Numbered from the stretch's first letter, positions 1 through 9,828 are shown. The stretch is 64,000 nucleotides of DNA from Flavobacterium panacagri (GCF_030378165.1 NZ_CP119766.1:2294001-2358000), one strand, 5' to 3'. The notes: generated by a model not told the origin, from the sequence alone. Made by a program: numbers and translations.

Positions 1-1802
1 GAACCATCAAGAACCATACCAAATCCGCCGTTTATAACCTCTCCCCAGCCAACGCCACCACCGTTATGGATTGATACCCAGGTTGCTCCTCTAAAACTGT
101 CTCCAATCACGTTATGAATCGCCATATCGGCAGTAAAACGAGATCCGTCATAGATATTTGAAGTTTCTCTGTAAGGCGAGTCGGTTCCAGAAACATCATG
201 GTGATCGCGTCCTAAAACCACTGCGCCAATTTCTCCTTTTGCAATGGCTTGATTGAAAGCTTCTGCAATTTTAATTCTTCCTTCAGCATCGGCATAAAGA
301 ATTCGAGCTTGTGAACCTACAACCAGCTTGTTTTCCTGTGCGCCTTTAATCCATTTAATGTTATCCTGCATTTGCTGCTGAATTTCATTTGGAGCAGTTT
401 CTGCCATTTTTTCTAAAACTTTGCAGGCAATGGCGTCAGTTTTTAATAAATCTTCTGGTTTCCCCGAAGTACAAACCCAGCGGAAAGGCCCAAATCCGTA
501 GTCAAAACACATTGGCCCCATAATATCCTGAACATAACTAGGATATTTAAAATCGATATTATTTTCGGCCATTACATCGGCTCCTGCACGAGAAGCTTCT
601 AATAAAAAGGCATTTCCGTAATCAAAAAAGTAAGTGCCTTTTGCGGTATGTTTATTAATAGCAGTGGCATGACGGCGTAATGTTTCCTGAACTTTTTCTT
701 TAAATAATTCAGGATTGTTAGCCATTAAATCATTGGCTTCTTCAAACGAAATCCCAACTGGATAATAACCTCCAGCCCAAGGATTATGAAGTGAAGTCTG
801 ATCTGAGCCTAAATCAATTTTAATGTTTTCCTGGTCAAAACGTTCCCAAACGTCCACCACATTTCCTAAATAAGCAATCGAAACGGTTTCTTTATTGGCT
901 TTCGCCAAAGCTACTCTGGCAACTAGTTCGTCCGTTGATGTTACGACTTCATTAATCCAACCTTGTTCGTGACGGATTTTGGTGATTTTCGGATTTACTT
1001 CGGCGCAGACCGTAATACATCCTGCAATATTTCCAGCTTTTGGCTGTGCCCCGGACATTCCTCCAAGCCCAGAAGTTACGAATAGACTTCCTTCGGGATT
1101 TTGTTTTATTTTTCTGAAACCATTTAAAACGGTAATCGTAGTTCCGTGTACAATTCCCTGCGGGCCAATGTACATATAACTTCCCGCTGTCATTTGTCCG
1201 TATTGCGAAACTCCCAACGCATTCATTTTTTCCCAATCGTCAGGTTTAGAATAATTCGGTATAACCATTCCGTTTGTAACCACAACTCTTGGAGCTTCTT
1301 TATGGGAAGGAAATAATCCCATTGGATGTCCTGAATACATGGTTAATGTCTGCTCATCTGTCATTTCAGAGAGATATTGCATCGTCAATAGATATTGTGC
1401 CCAGTTTTGGAAAACAGCACCGTTTCCACCATAGGTAATCAATTCATGTGGATGCTGTGCTACAGCATAATCCAAGTTGTTCTGAATCATGTGCATAATC
1501 GCTTTTGCCTGTAATGATTTTCCAGGATATTCTTCGATTGGTCTTGCGTACATTCTGTAATCTGGACGAAGACGATACATATAAATACGCCCGTATTTTT
1601 CTAGTTCTTCTAAAAATTCGGGAATTAATTCGGCGTGATGTTTTGGATCAAAATAACGTAAGGCATTTTTAAGAGCCAGCTTTTTCTCTTCTGCCGAAAG
1701 AATTTCTTTTCGTTTCGGAGCATGATTAATCGCTGGATCGTATGCTTGCTTTGGAGGTAATATATTTGGAATTCCTTGTTGTATTTGTTCTTTGAAAGTC
1801 AT
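1..1802 (-). CDS. hutU: Urocanate hydratase, C-terminus cut by window edge
   Basis: Urocanate hydratase (EC 4.2.1.49) converts urocanate to imidazolone propionate, the second step of histidine degradation, in the cytoplasm with tightly bound NAD+. About 600 residues are visible from the ATG at 1802-1800 (start MTFKEQIQQG). The frame is open to base 1, so the last part of the protein lies outside the window. Recognisable family blocks are ITYGGNGAVFQNW, the nucleotide-binding stretch GLGGMSGAQPKAGN, the RWVCTSGKPED block holding the conserved cysteine, and GGGVGWGEV near the visible end. No other hut gene is in view; imidazolonepropionase or histidase may lie beyond the left edge. Identification is secure from these blocks; only the end is unknown. 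Confidence 0.96.
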   Translation of the reverse strand, partial: MTFKEQIQQGIPNILPPKQAYDPAINHAPKRKEILSAEEKKLALKNALRYFDPKHHAELIPEFLEELEKYGRIYMYRLRPDYRMYARPIEEYPGKSLQAKAIMHMIQNNLDYAVAQHPHELITYGGNGAVFQNWAQYLLTMQYLSEMTDEQTLTMYSGHPMGLFPSHKEAPRVVVTNGMVIPNYSKPDDWEKMNALGVSQYGQMTAGSYMYIGPQGIVHGTTITVLNGFRKIKQNPEGSLFVTSGLGGMSGAQPKAGNIAGCITVCAEVNPKITKIRHEQGWINEVVTSTDELVARVALAKANKETVSIAYLGNVVDVWERFDQENIKIDLGSDQTSLHNPWAGGYYPVGISFEEANDLMANNPELFKEKVQETLRRHATAINKHTAKGTYFFDYGNAFLLEASRAGADVMAENNIDFKYPSYVQDIMGPMCFDYGFGPFRWVCTSGKPEDLLKTDAIACKVLEKMAETAPNEIQQQMQDNIKWIKGAQENKLVVGSQARILYADAEGRIKIAEAFNQAIAKGEIGAVVLGRDHHDVSGTDSPYRETSNIYDGSRFTADMAIHNVIGDSFRGATWVSIHNGGGVGWGEVINGGFGMVLDG

Positions 1803-2136
1803 TTCTGTAAGATTCTAAGATGCTGAGATTCTAAGTTACTAAGATATTGAGCTTAGATTAACATCAGATTAATTTTTTGTTTTTTAATTATGCCATTTGA
1901 TGGCGATTCAAATGTGCAAACGCTAATTGATGTAATTGGAATTTGAAATTTAACATTTGGAATTTATTTTAAATTATCTCATTCCCATATTGTCACATTT
2001 TCTAATTAAAAAAACTAAGGATAACGGATATCCGACCTGTGATACGATTTATAAATCGTAATCTTAAACTTCCTTGAGCGAATATCCATATATGATATTT
2101 TAGATTGTTGATTTCAGATTTTCAAAAATTATCTAA
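1803..2136. other. Intergenic region with AT-rich micro-repeats
   Basis: This 334-base gap lies between two leftward genes and has no credible gene. Bases 1811-1859 contain repeated GATTCTAAG / TTACTAAG / GAGCTTAGATT units, and 2098-2120 contain related TTTAGATTG / TTTCAGATT units. Similar micro-repeats recur in other gaps of this window. No clear terminator with a T tract was seen. Confidence 0.5.
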
Positions 2137-3111
2137 TTAAAGATAAACCTCTTCATTAACACAATACGGCATTTTTTTACCCTCAATAACCGCAATTATA
2201 TTTTGTGCTGCGCAAACTGCCATTCCGTTTCTGGCTTCGTATGTTGCTGAACCAATATGCGGTAAAACACAGCAATTTGAAAGCGATAATAACGGATTAT
2301 CTTGTTTCATAGGTTCTGGATTGGTAACATCAAGTCCCGCGCCCCAGATTATATTATTTGTTAAAGCTTCAAATAAGTCATTTTCATTATGAAATTTTCC
2401 TCTTGCGGTGTTGATGAAAATCGAATTCGATTTCATTTTAGCAAAAGCAATTTTATTGAAGAGTTCGTTATTTTCTATTGTATAATTAGCATGAACACTT
2501 AAAACGTCACTTTCAGCAAGTAGCGTTTCAAAATCTACTAATTTTGCACCCAATTCTTTTTCTGCATCTTCTTTACGAGAGCGATTGTGGTAAATAATAT
2601 TCATTCCAAAAGCAGCTTTGCATTTTTGAGCCATTTCAAAACCAATTCTCCCCAAACCGAATACTCCTAATGTCTTTCCATAAAGTTCCTGTCCTAAATT
2701 GGCCAACGGATCAAAACTTCCCCAATCGTTATTTAAAATTCTTTTATGATTAAAAAATGATTTTCGAGCAACACTCTGCATCAATAAAAAGGCAACATCT
2801 GATGTTGCTCTACTTAAAACATCAGGTGTATTTCCGACAGGAATTTTTCTGCTGTTTGCCGATGGAATATGAACGGAATCAAACCCGACAGAAAACAAAG
2901 CAATTCCTTTTAAATTGGGACATTGCTGAAAAAAATCTTCATCTAAATTATTGGTTCCAACATTTAAAAGAACATCATTCTTCTGACAGATTTTAATGAA
3001 TTCTTCTCTAGGTAATATATTCTCTGTTGGGTTTATGGTCAGATTGATGCCTTTTTCCTCAAGAAGTTTAATTCCTGTTTCTGGTATATTTTTATTGATG
3101 AAAACGTTCAT
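2137..3111 (-). CDS. D-isomer 2-hydroxyacid dehydrogenase (glyoxylate/hydroxypyruvate reductase-like)
   Basis: A 324-residue NAD(P)-dependent oxidoreductase of the D-2-hydroxyacid dehydrogenase family, probably cytoplasmic. The N-terminal part is the catalytic domain. The Rossmann motif GLGRIG is at residues 152-157. The catalytic arginine is R237 in NTARGKF, the glutamate is E266 in DVTNPEP and the histidine is H285 in PHIGSAT, so the full Arg-Glu-His set is present. The overall pattern resembles glyoxylate/hydroxypyruvate or 2-ketogluconate reductases more than lactate dehydrogenase, but the substrate cannot be set from sequence. It follows the DUF5522 gene by only 17 bases, so the two are probably one leftward operon. 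Confidence 0.85.
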   Translation of the reverse strand: MNVFINKNIPETGIKLLEEKGINLTINPTENILPREEFIKICQKNDVLLNVGTNNLDEDFFQQCPNLKGIALFSVGFDSVHIPSANSRKIPVGNTPDVLSRATSDVAFLLMQSVARKSFFNHKRILNNDWGSFDPLANLGQELYGKTLGVFGLGRIGFEMAQKCKAAFGMNIIYHNRSRKEDAEKELGAKLVDFETLLAESDVLSVHANYTIENNELFNKIAFAKMKSNSIFINTARGKFHNENDLFEALTNNIIWGAGLDVTNPEPMKQDNPLLSLSNCCVLPHIGSATYEARNGMAVCAAQNIIAVIEGKKMPYCVNEEVYL

Positions 3112-3128
3112 GTGTGTTGTTTTAATTT

Positions 3129-3311
3129 TTATGAAGGTTTATTGATTCTTCCTGTTTTTTTATCATATCCGTATGGACAATGTCGGCAGCCACTTTTGCA
3201 GCAATAACCTCTTTTTAAATGATGTTTTTCAGTAAAGCATTTGTAACCTTCGGGCGTATAGTAAAAATCTTCTCCTTCGATTAATTTATTTTCATTACTT
3301 TGCTCTTTCAT
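3129..3311 (-). CDS. DUF5522 small cysteine-rich protein
   Basis: A 60-residue soluble protein of the DUF5522 family, common in Bacteroidota and of unknown function. The conserved core is seen as GEDFYYTPEG followed by FTEKHHLKRGYCC and GCRHCPYGY. The four closely spaced cysteines (CC..GCRHC) suggest a metal or iron-sulfur site; this is inference. It lies immediately upstream of the hydroxyacid dehydrogenase in the same direction, and divergent from the operon that starts at 3428, with about 115 bases between for both promoters. Confidence 0.8.
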   Translation of the reverse strand: MKEQSNENKLIEGEDFYYTPEGYKCFTEKHHLKRGYCCKSGCRHCPYGYDKKTGRINKPS

Positions 3312-3427
3312 AAATCTGCTTCGTGTTCTATTTTTCTAAACTTTAAAATCAAAAATATAAATATTTGATTGTGTTTTTATCGAAATCGAACAATTATATA
3401 GCTACAAATTTATAAATTTTACAGCCA

Positions 3428-3763
3428 ATGTTTCTGATTGTTGCCAAATATTTAATTCCGAAAGGATATCGAGGAATGGCTGTATTTCCGTTTATAATTG
3501 CAAAATATGATTTTGATAAGACGAATGAAGTTTTCGTCAATCATGAAAAAATCCATTTAAGACAACAGTTAGAGCTTTTAGTAATTCCGTTTTTTGTCTG
3601 GTATTTTTTAGAATATTTAATTCGCCTGATTCAATATAAAAATGGAGCATTGGCGTATCGAAATATCAGTTTCGAAAGAGAAGCTTATACTAAAGAAAGA
3701 GACTTAAATTATCTGAAAAACAGATCCTTTTTTCAGTTTTTACATTACATCAAATCAAAATGA
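3428..3763 (+). CDS. Small membrane protein with HEXXH...E metallopeptidase-like signature
   Basis: A 111-residue protein I cannot name with certainty. It has a hydrophobic N-terminus, the sequence NHEKIHLRQQ with H39-E40-x-x-H43, one strongly hydrophobic helix at about residues 50-68, and SFEREAY with E83/E85 downstream. The HEXXH plus a later glutamate in an E-x-E-A context is the arrangement of gluzincin-type zinc peptidases, here in a very small frame. Whether it binds zinc or cuts anything is unknown. Its stop overlaps the start of the next gene (ATGA at 3760-3763), so it is translationally coupled to the ACC-deaminase-like gene. Confidence 0.7.
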   Translation: MFLIVAKYLIPKGYRGMAVFPFIIAKYDFDKTNEVFVNHEKIHLRQQLELLVIPFFVWYFLEYLIRLIQYKNGALAYRNISFEREAYTKERDLNYLKNRSFFQFLHYIKSK

Positions 3764-4668
3764 ATCCAGTTTTCAATCAATCTATAAATATTCAATTTCC
3801 AAATGATATTTCTTTGACTATAAAGCGTGAAGATTTGATTCATTCTTTTGTTTCAGGAAATAAATTCAGAAAACTGAAATACAATTTACTTCAGGCGAAA
3901 GCAGAAAACAAAGATACTTTACTGACTTTTGGTGGCGCTTTTTCCAATCATATTGCAGCTGTAGCTTATGCTGGAAAAGAACAAGGTCTTAAAACTATCG
4001 GAATCATTCGCGGAGACGAACTTCTGGATAAAATACAGGAAAATCCAACCTTAAAATTTGCTCAGGAAAATGGAATGCAATTGGAGTTTGTTTCGAGAGA
4101 AGAGTATCGTTTAAAGAATGAAACTTCATTTATAGAAAAGTTAAAAAACAAGTTCGGCAATTTTTATTTAGTTCCCGAAGGCGGTACAAATGAACTCGCA
4201 GTAAAAGGCTGCGAAGAGATTTTGACAGAAGAAGATTCGGTTTTTAATTACGTTTGCTGTGCAGTTGGAACAGGAGGTACGATTTCGGGATTAATCAATA
4301 GTGCATTGCCAAATCAGAAGATTTTGGGTTTTCCAGCGTTAAAAGGTGACTTTTTAACCGATGAAATTCGTATTTTTGCAAAAAAAGATAACTGGAATTT
4401 AATTTCTGACTATCATTTTGGAGGTTACGGCAAGATAAATTTAGAATTAATTGAATTTATTAATTCATTTTTTGAAGAAACAAAAGTGCCCTTAGATCCA
4501 ATTTATACGGGAAAGATGGTTTTTGGCGTTATAGATTTAATCAGCAAAAATTATTTTCCTGCACATTCAAAAATTTTACTCATTCATACTGGTGGATTAC
4601 AGGGAATTGAAGGAATGAATATAAAGTTGAAGCAGAAGAAATTACCAATACTCAAAACCAATGATTAA
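3760..4668 (+). CDS. ACC deaminase / D-cysteine desulfhydrase family PLP enzyme
   Basis: A 302-residue fold-type II PLP enzyme. Residues 32-39 read SGNKFRKL, where the lysine of GNK is the expected Schiff-base residue. GGAFSNHIAAVAYAG follows as the phosphate/substrate loop, and GTGGTISG near the middle is the glycine-rich PLP phosphate loop. True ACC deaminases usually carry Q-S-N at the substrate loop, while this protein has F-S-N, so D-cysteine desulfhydrase-like activity or another small amino acid is at least as likely as ACC. It overlaps the previous gene by 4 bases and the next by 8, indicating a tight operon. Confidence 0.85.
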   Translation: MNPVFNQSINIQFPNDISLTIKREDLIHSFVSGNKFRKLKYNLLQAKAENKDTLLTFGGAFSNHIAAVAYAGKEQGLKTIGIIRGDELLDKIQENPTLKFAQENGMQLEFVSREEYRLKNETSFIEKLKNKFGNFYLVPEGGTNELAVKGCEEILTEEDSVFNYVCCAVGTGGTISGLINSALPNQKILGFPALKGDFLTDEIRIFAKKDNWNLISDYHFGGYGKINLELIEFINSFFEETKVPLDPIYTGKMVFGVIDLISKNYFPAHSKILLIHTGGLQGIEGMNIKLKQKKLPILKTND

Positions 4669-5557
4669 AAAAATTGTATTACTTGTCGTAATATTAGTTT
4701 TGGCAAGTTGCTCGTCGAGCAAACCTGCTATCGCAACGACTAAAAAAGCGGCTGTACACCAAACAAGAACTGCAGCAGCTAAAAAGCCTGTGTATGCTAA
4801 ACCAACAGCTAAATATCCTTCTACCAATAATACAACTGAGGTTATTCAATCTACTTCAAAAACAGTTGTAACAAGCGATTTGATCAATAATTATGTTTTG
4901 CAATACAAAGACATTGCAATGGGAAACATGAAAACGTACGGAATTCCAGCGAGTATTATTTTGGCGCAGGGAATTTTGGAATCGGGTGCAGGAAAAGGAG
5001 ATTTAGCAGTAGATGCTAATAATCATTTTGGAATAAAATGCCATAATGATTGGTTGGGAGAAAGTGTTCGCCACGATGATGACTCGGCTCAGGAATGTTT
5101 TAGGAAATATCCTCAGGCATCAGAATCGTATAGAGATCACGCTCTATTTTTAGTTGGAAAAAAACGATATGCTACCTTGTTCACTTACGAAAAAGACGAT
5201 TACAAAGCTTGGGCAAAAGGTTTGAGAGCAGCAGGTTACGCAACAGATCCGAAATATCCAGATAAATTAATCAGTTATATTGAAAGATACAATCTGCATC
5301 AATATGATTGTCAGGTTACAGGAAGAAATTATGTGCCAATAAATACTTCCACTCCACAAAAAAAATCATCTTATGATGTCGCTTCTGATCCAAAGATCAA
5401 TATGAATCAATACGATCCGAATTTGTATGAGGTCCAAAAAGGAGATACTTTGTATTCGATTTCAAAAAAATTCAATTTATTGGTTGAAGATTTAAAGCGA
5501 AAAAATAATCTGACTGATAATGCCATTTCGATTGGGCAGAGGCTTAAGGTTAAGTAA
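4661..5557 (+). CDS. GH73 glucosaminidase lipoprotein with C-terminal LysM
   Basis: A 298-residue predicted lipoprotein that should cut the glycan strands of peptidoglycan. The signal peptide ends in the lipobox LASC with the lipidated cysteine at residue 17. A low-complexity Ala/Lys/Thr linker follows. The glucosaminidase domain spans about residues 75-220 and contains ILAQGILESG, with the likely catalytic glutamate, and NNHFGIKCHNDW. A single LysM domain closes the protein (YEVQKGDTLYSISKKFN ... IGQRLKVK) and would bind peptidoglycan. The start at 4661 lies inside the end of the preceding gene. It is most likely an N-acetylglucosaminidase used in growth or cell separation. Confidence 0.9.
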   Translation: MIKKIVLLVVILVLASCSSSKPAIATTKKAAVHQTRTAAAKKPVYAKPTAKYPSTNNTTEVIQSTSKTVVTSDLINNYVLQYKDIAMGNMKTYGIPASIILAQGILESGAGKGDLAVDANNHFGIKCHNDWLGESVRHDDDSAQECFRKYPQASESYRDHALFLVGKKRYATLFTYEKDDYKAWAKGLRAAGYATDPKYPDKLISYIERYNLHQYDCQVTGRNYVPINTSTPQKKSSYDVASDPKINMNQYDPNLYEVQKGDTLYSISKKFNLLVEDLKRKNNLTDNAISIGQRLKVK

Positions 5558-5602
5558 TTAAGTGTTCAGCTTTTAGTGTTCAGTCTCAGTTTTTAATAAA
5601 AA

Positions 5603-5854
5603 ATGAAGAAGAAAGTCTTAATTGTAATTTTTATTTTAGCAGTTGCAATGACTATTAGACTTTTTTGTGGAGTTTATGAACATGATGAATTTGCAGAAAC
5701 AAATTTTTTCATAAAACATCGACCAACTTGGAAATGGAGATTTTATTCTCCAACAGGAATGTCGGATTTGAAAATGGAAGATCTTTCAAAAGAAAAACAA
5801 ATAGAACAAAAATATTTCAATGAGTTTGTAAGAGATCAAGGTTTAAGTCGATAG
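5603..5854 (+). CDS. Small single-helix membrane protein, unknown
   Basis: An 83-residue protein with an N-terminal hydrophobic segment (about residues 3-22, VLIVIFILAVAMTIRL) followed by a charged tail with an aromatic stretch FIKHRPTWKWRFYSPTG. I do not recognise the family. It sits between the GH73 lipoprotein and hemL in the same direction, with 45-base and 40-base gaps. The upstream gap holds two copies of AGTGTTCAG (5561 and 5575), a repeat also found between rpoB and rpoC. The downstream gap is made of AATCTAAAATC-type repeats. The N-terminus could be an inner-membrane anchor or an uncleaved signal. Confidence 0.6.
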   Translation: MKKKVLIVIFILAVAMTIRLFCGVYEHDEFAETNFFIKHRPTWKWRFYSPTGMSDLKMEDLSKEKQIEQKYFNEFVRDQGLSR

Positions 5855-5894
5855 ATTAAATCTAAAATCTGAACTCTAAAATCTAAAATAAAAA

Positions 5895-7181
5895 ATGTTA
5901 TATAAAAGAAGTAGTCAGCTTTTTGCTGCAGCAGAAAAAGTAATTCCGGGAGGAGTAAATTCACCAGTAAGAGCATTTAAAGCAGTTGGCGGAACTCCGA
6001 TTTTTGTAAAAAGTGCCAAAGGTGCTTATTTATATGATGAAGACGGGAACAAATTAATAGATTATATCAACTCTTGGGGACCAATGGTTTTAGGCCATGC
6101 CTATCAGTCGGTTGTAGATGCCGTAATCGAAAAAGCAAAACTGGGAACTTCGTTTGGAATGCCTACAGAATTGGAAACTGAAATCGCTGCTTTGGCCGTT
6201 TCAATGGTTCCAAATATTGATAAAATAAGATTTGTAAATTCAGGAACAGAAGCTTGTATGAGCGCGATTCGTTTAGCAAGAGGATTTACAAAAAGAGATA
6301 AAATTGTAAAATTTGCAGGTTGCTACCACGGACATTCAGATTCATTTTTGATTCAGGCAGGAAGCGGTGCGGTAACTTTTGGTTCGCCAAATAGTCCAGG
6401 AGTTACGCAGGGAACTGCAAAAGATACTTTATTGGCAAAATACAATGATTTAGAAAATGTAAAAACATTGGTTGAAGCAAATAAAGGAGAAATTGCAGCA
6501 ATTATTATCGAAGCTGTTGCTGGAAATATGGGATGTATTCCACCTCAAAAAGGTTTCCTTGAAGGCTTGAGAGAATTATGCACAGCAAACGGAATTTTAC
6601 TGATTTTTGATGAGGTAATGACAGGTTTTCGTTTGGCTCGTGGCGGCGTTCAGGAATTGTATGGAATTGATGCTGATATTGTAACTTTTGGAAAAGTTAT
6701 TGGTGGAGGACTTCCAGTTGGAGCTTTTGCTGCCCGCGAAGAAATCATGAATTATTTAGCTCCTCTTGGACCAGTTTATCAGGCAGGAACATTATCTGGA
6801 AATCCGTTAGCAATGGCTGCGGGATTGGCAATGTTGAAAGCTCTTGATAGCGACAGAGAAATTTTTACTCGTTTAGAAGAAAAAACAGCCTACTTAGAAG
6901 CAGGAATTGACAGAGTTTTAAAAGCGAATAATGTGGTGTTTACCATCAATAGAGTAGGTTCTATGATTTCGGTTCACTTTGATGCAGATCCAGTTACTGA
7001 TTTCCAAACTGCTGCAAAAGGAGATAATGAAACATTTAAGAAATTCTTCCACGGATTATTACAAGAAGGAATTTATATTGCTCCATCTGCTTATGAAACA
7101 TGGTTTATTACAGATGCTTTGACTTATGAAGATTTAGATTTTACAATTCAAGCAATTGACAAAGTTTCGAAGACTTTTTAA
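5895..7181 (+). CDS. hemL: Glutamate-1-semialdehyde 2,1-aminomutase
   Basis: A 428-residue PLP enzyme (EC 5.4.3.8) that makes 5-aminolevulinate from glutamate-1-semialdehyde, the entry to heme biosynthesis by the C5 route. The N-terminus has the family signature [31 protein letters not shown] binds the PLP phosphate, and DEVMTGFR carries the PLP-ring aspartate. The Schiff-base lysine is K267 in [16 protein letters not shown]. Length matches the family. It is the last gene of the rightward run from 3428 and is followed directly by a strong terminator. Confidence 0.97.
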   Translation: MLYKRSSQLFAAAEKVIPGGVNSPVRAFKAVGGTPIFVKSAKGAYLYDEDGNKLIDYINSWGPMVLGHAYQSVVDAVIEKAKLGTSFGMPTELETEIAALAVSMVPNIDKIRFVNSGTEACMSAIRLARGFTKRDKIVKFAGCYHGHSDSFLIQAGSGAVTFGSPNSPGVTQGTAKDTLLAKYNDLENVKTLVEANKGEIAAIIIEAVAGNMGCIPPQKGFLEGLRELCTANGILLIFDEVMTGFRLARGGVQELYGIDADIVTFGKVIGGGLPVGAFAAREEIMNYLAPLGPVYQAGTLSGNPLAMAAGLAMLKALDSDREIFTRLEEKTAYLEAGIDRVLKANNVVFTINRVGSMISVHFDADPVTDFQTAAKGDNETFKKFFHGLLQEGIYIAPSAYETWFITDALTYEDLDFTIQAIDKVSKTF

Positions 7182-7202
7182 ACAATAAAAAAGACAAATT
7201 CA

Positions 7203-7234
7203 AAGGCTCGCTTTTATAAAGTAGAGCCTTTTTT
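7203..7234 (+). terminator. Rho-independent terminator after hemL
   Basis: Perfect 7-base arms AAGGCTC (7203-7209) and GAGCCTT (7224-7230) are followed by a T run. It sits 21 bases after the hemL stop. Confidence 0.85.
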
Positions 7235-7282
7235 ATACATAAAAACCAAAAGTTAATAAAAAGTTAATAGAAATGAAATTTA

Positions 7283-7311
7283 TTGTATTATTGTAATAAA
7301 AATTATTTTTG
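7283..7311 (+). promoter_or_regulatory. Bacteroidota sigma-A-type promoter for the metalloprotease
   Basis: A TTG at 7283-7285, an 18-base spacer and TATTTTTG at 7304-7311 match the Bacteroidota consensus TTG / TAnnTTTG. It lies 30 bases ahead of the start at 7341, with no gene between. Confidence 0.7.
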
Positions 7312-7340
7312 TTTAACAAATAACCATTAAACCTACCAAA

Positions 7341-9815
7341 ATGAAGAAATTTTTCATTTTATCTACAATAGCCATTTTAGCGCTATTTCCTTCTCAACAA
7401 TTTGCTCAGAGTAAAAAGAAAAAAGATCAAAAAGAGGTACCAGCCACTCCGCCAGAAAAGAAACCAGAATCGTCTATTAAGGATTATAATAAAGTAATTA
7501 CTAAAGATGCAGTATCAGACGAAGGGCTTTTCACAGTACATAAAGTAGATAAAAAATACTATTTCGAGATTCCGAATAAATATTTAAATAAAGATATGCT
7601 TTTGGTTAGCCGTCTTGCAAAATTGCCTTCTAATTTGGGTGGCGGTTATGTAAATGCCGGTTCTGAAACCAATGAACAGCTTATTGTATGGCAGCGTTTT
7701 CAGGATAAAATCTTAATCAAATCAAAATCTTATAATTCAGTGGCAAATGATACACTGCCAATTAGTATTTCAGTTAAAGCTAATAATTATGAGCCAACTT
7801 TATATGCTTTTGATATTGTTGCTTTCAGTAAAGATTCGGCAAATACAGTTATTGATGTCACTAAATTTTACAGTACAGATGTAAAAGCAATCAGCGGCAT
7901 TTCGGCTGAAATGCGAGATACCTACAAAGTAAAAGGTTTAGATGATTCCAGAACTTTTATTACAGCAATGAAAAGCTTTCCGATGAATATCGAAGTAATT
8001 CAAGATATGACCTATAATGCTTCGAAACCTTCTATGTTAGAAGAATCAGAATCAATCAGCATTCAGATGAATCAATCTATGATTTTACTACCAGAAATCC
8101 CGATGAAACCTCGTTTGGCAGATCCGAGAGTAGGATGGTTTACAGTGAGTCAGTACGATTATGGAAGCAATGAATTAAAATCAGATTTAAAGACGTATAT
8201 CAGACGATGGAGATTAGAACCAAAAGATCCTGAGGCATATAACAGAGGAGAATTGGTAGAACCTATAAAACCAATTGTGTATTACTTAGATCCAGCAACG
8301 CCTGAAAAATTAAAAAAATACATTAAACAAGGAATTGAAGAATGGCAGAAACCTTTTGAAACTGCTGGATTTAAAAATGCAATCATCGCAAAAGATGCTC
8401 CGACAAAAGAAGAAGACCCAGATTTCAGCCCAGAAGATGTGCGTTACTCAGTTATTCGCTATGTAGCCAGTACGACTAGAAATGCAGTTGGTCCAAGTGT
8501 TTCAGACCCAAGAACTGGAGAAATTATTGAGAGTGATGTAATTTGGTACCACAATCATTTACGTTCTTACAGAAATAGATATTTATTAGAAACAGGAGCA
8601 GCAAATCCTTCAGCACGAACTTTGCAAACTAGTGATGCAGAAATGGGCGAAATGATGCGAATGGTTATTGCTCATGAAGTAGGACACGCTTTAGGTTTTC
8701 CGCATAATATGGGAGCAAGCTGTGCTTATGATGTAGAAAGTTATAGAAATGGAGCTTTTACAAAAGAAAACGGAATTTCTGCAAGTATTATGGATTATGC
8801 CCGTTTCAATTATATCGCGCAGCCTGGAGATCAAAATATTCGTTTTATACGTAAAATGGGAGCTTATGACCATTATGCCTTGAATTGGGGATACAGAGCT
8901 ATTCCAACTGCAAAATCTCCTGAAGCAGAAATTCCAACTTTAGATAAATGGATATTAGAAAAAGCTGGAAATCCTATTTATAAATTTGGAAAACAAAGCA
9001 GTGCTTTTGATCCGTCTTCTCAAACAGAAGACATAGGAAACAACTCCATGAAAGCAAGCTCTTATGGACTTAAAAATTTGGAATACGTTGCCGGTCATCT
9101 TAGCGAATGGACTAGTACCGCAACTAATAATTACGAAGATTTAGAAGAATTATATAAAGAGCTTTTGGACTGCTGGAGCCGTTATGTTGGTCATGTGGTA
9201 ACGAATGTGGGAGGAATTTATGAAAATACCAAAAAGCCAAATCAGGCAGGGAGCGTTTATGAAGTAGTTCCAAAAGCAAAACAAATAGAAGCAATGAACT
9301 GGCTTCAGAAAAATGCTTTTGAATCGCCAACTTGGATTGTAAATACTAAAACCTTGCAAAATACAGAGTTTGCAGGTTATACAGAAAAGTTTAGAAACCT
9401 TCAGGTAAGACAGCTTAATAACTTAATGACTTTAGGAAGGATAGGAAGATTAATGGATAACGAAATTTTAAGTGGCGATAATTACAAAGCTTTAGATTTT
9501 TTTAAAGATATTAGAAAAGGAATTTGGAAAGAAGCTGTGGCTGCAGGAAATGTAACCGTTTATCGCAGAAACTTGCAACGCGCTTATATTGATAGAATGA
9601 GCTATTTAATGACAGAGGAAATTAAGCCCACTGATCGATCAGCAACATACTTTAACACTGCGCAATCTGATCTTAGAGCTTTGGTGCGTGGAGAGTTAGT
9701 AGCATTAAGAAAATCGCTTGTCACAGCAAAAGCGACAGGGATTAATACTGAAACAAAATACCATTATGAAGATTGTATCAAAAGAATCGATTTGATATTA
9801 AATCCAATAAAGTAA
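7341..9815 (+). CDS. Secreted zinc metalloprotease, metzincin type (DUF5117/DUF5118 family)
   Basis: An 824-residue secreted protein with a Sec signal peptide (MKKFFILSTIAILALFPSQ, cut near QFAQS). The order is DUF5118-like N-terminus, DUF5117-like region, then a metzincin catalytic domain. The zinc site is HEVGHALGFPH with H445, E446, H449 and H455. The Met-turn follows as SIMDYARFNY, about 45 residues later. All residues needed for catalysis are present. Such proteins are common in Bacteroidota and probably degrade extracellular or periplasmic protein; the natural substrate is unknown. It has its own promoter and terminator, so it is monocistronic. Confidence 0.9.
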   Translation: MKKFFILSTIAILALFPSQQFAQSKKKKDQKEVPATPPEKKPESSIKDYNKVITKDAVSDEGLFTVHKVDKKYYFEIPNKYLNKDMLLVSRLAKLPSNLGGGYVNAGSETNEQLIVWQRFQDKILIKSKSYNSVANDTLPISISVKANNYEPTLYAFDIVAFSKDSANTVIDVTKFYSTDVKAISGISAEMRDTYKVKGLDDSRTFITAMKSFPMNIEVIQDMTYNASKPSMLEESESISIQMNQSMILLPEIPMKPRLADPRVGWFTVSQYDYGSNELKSDLKTYIRRWRLEPKDPEAYNRGELVEPIKPIVYYLDPATPEKLKKYIKQGIEEWQKPFETAGFKNAIIAKDAPTKEEDPDFSPEDVRYSVIRYVASTTRNAVGPSVSDPRTGEIIESDVIWYHNHLRSYRNRYLLETGAANPSARTLQTSDAEMGEMMRMVIAHEVGHALGFPHNMGASCAYDVESYRNGAFTKENGISASIMDYARFNYIAQPGDQNIRFIRKMGAYDHYALNWGYRAIPTAKSPEAEIPTLDKWILEKAGNPIYKFGKQSSAFDPSSQTEDIGNNSMKASSYGLKNLEYVAGHLSEWTSTATNNYEDLEELYKELLDCWSRYVGHVVTNVGGIYENTKKPNQAGSVYEVVPKAKQIEAMNWLQKNAFESPTWIVNTKTLQNTEFAGYTEKFRNLQVRQLNNLMTLGRIGRLMDNEILSGDNYKALDFFKDIRKGIWKEAVAAGNVTVYRRNLQRAYIDRMSYLMTEEIKPTDRSATYFNTAQSDLRALVRGELVALRKSLVTAKATGINTETKYHYEDCIKRIDLILNPIK

Positions 9816-9828
9816 TAAAAACAAAAAG

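Noticed and set aside
952..1236. Open frames on both strands inside 952-1236
   Set aside because: They lie within urocanate hydratase, whose frame is supported by long conserved blocks; their translations have no family resemblance.
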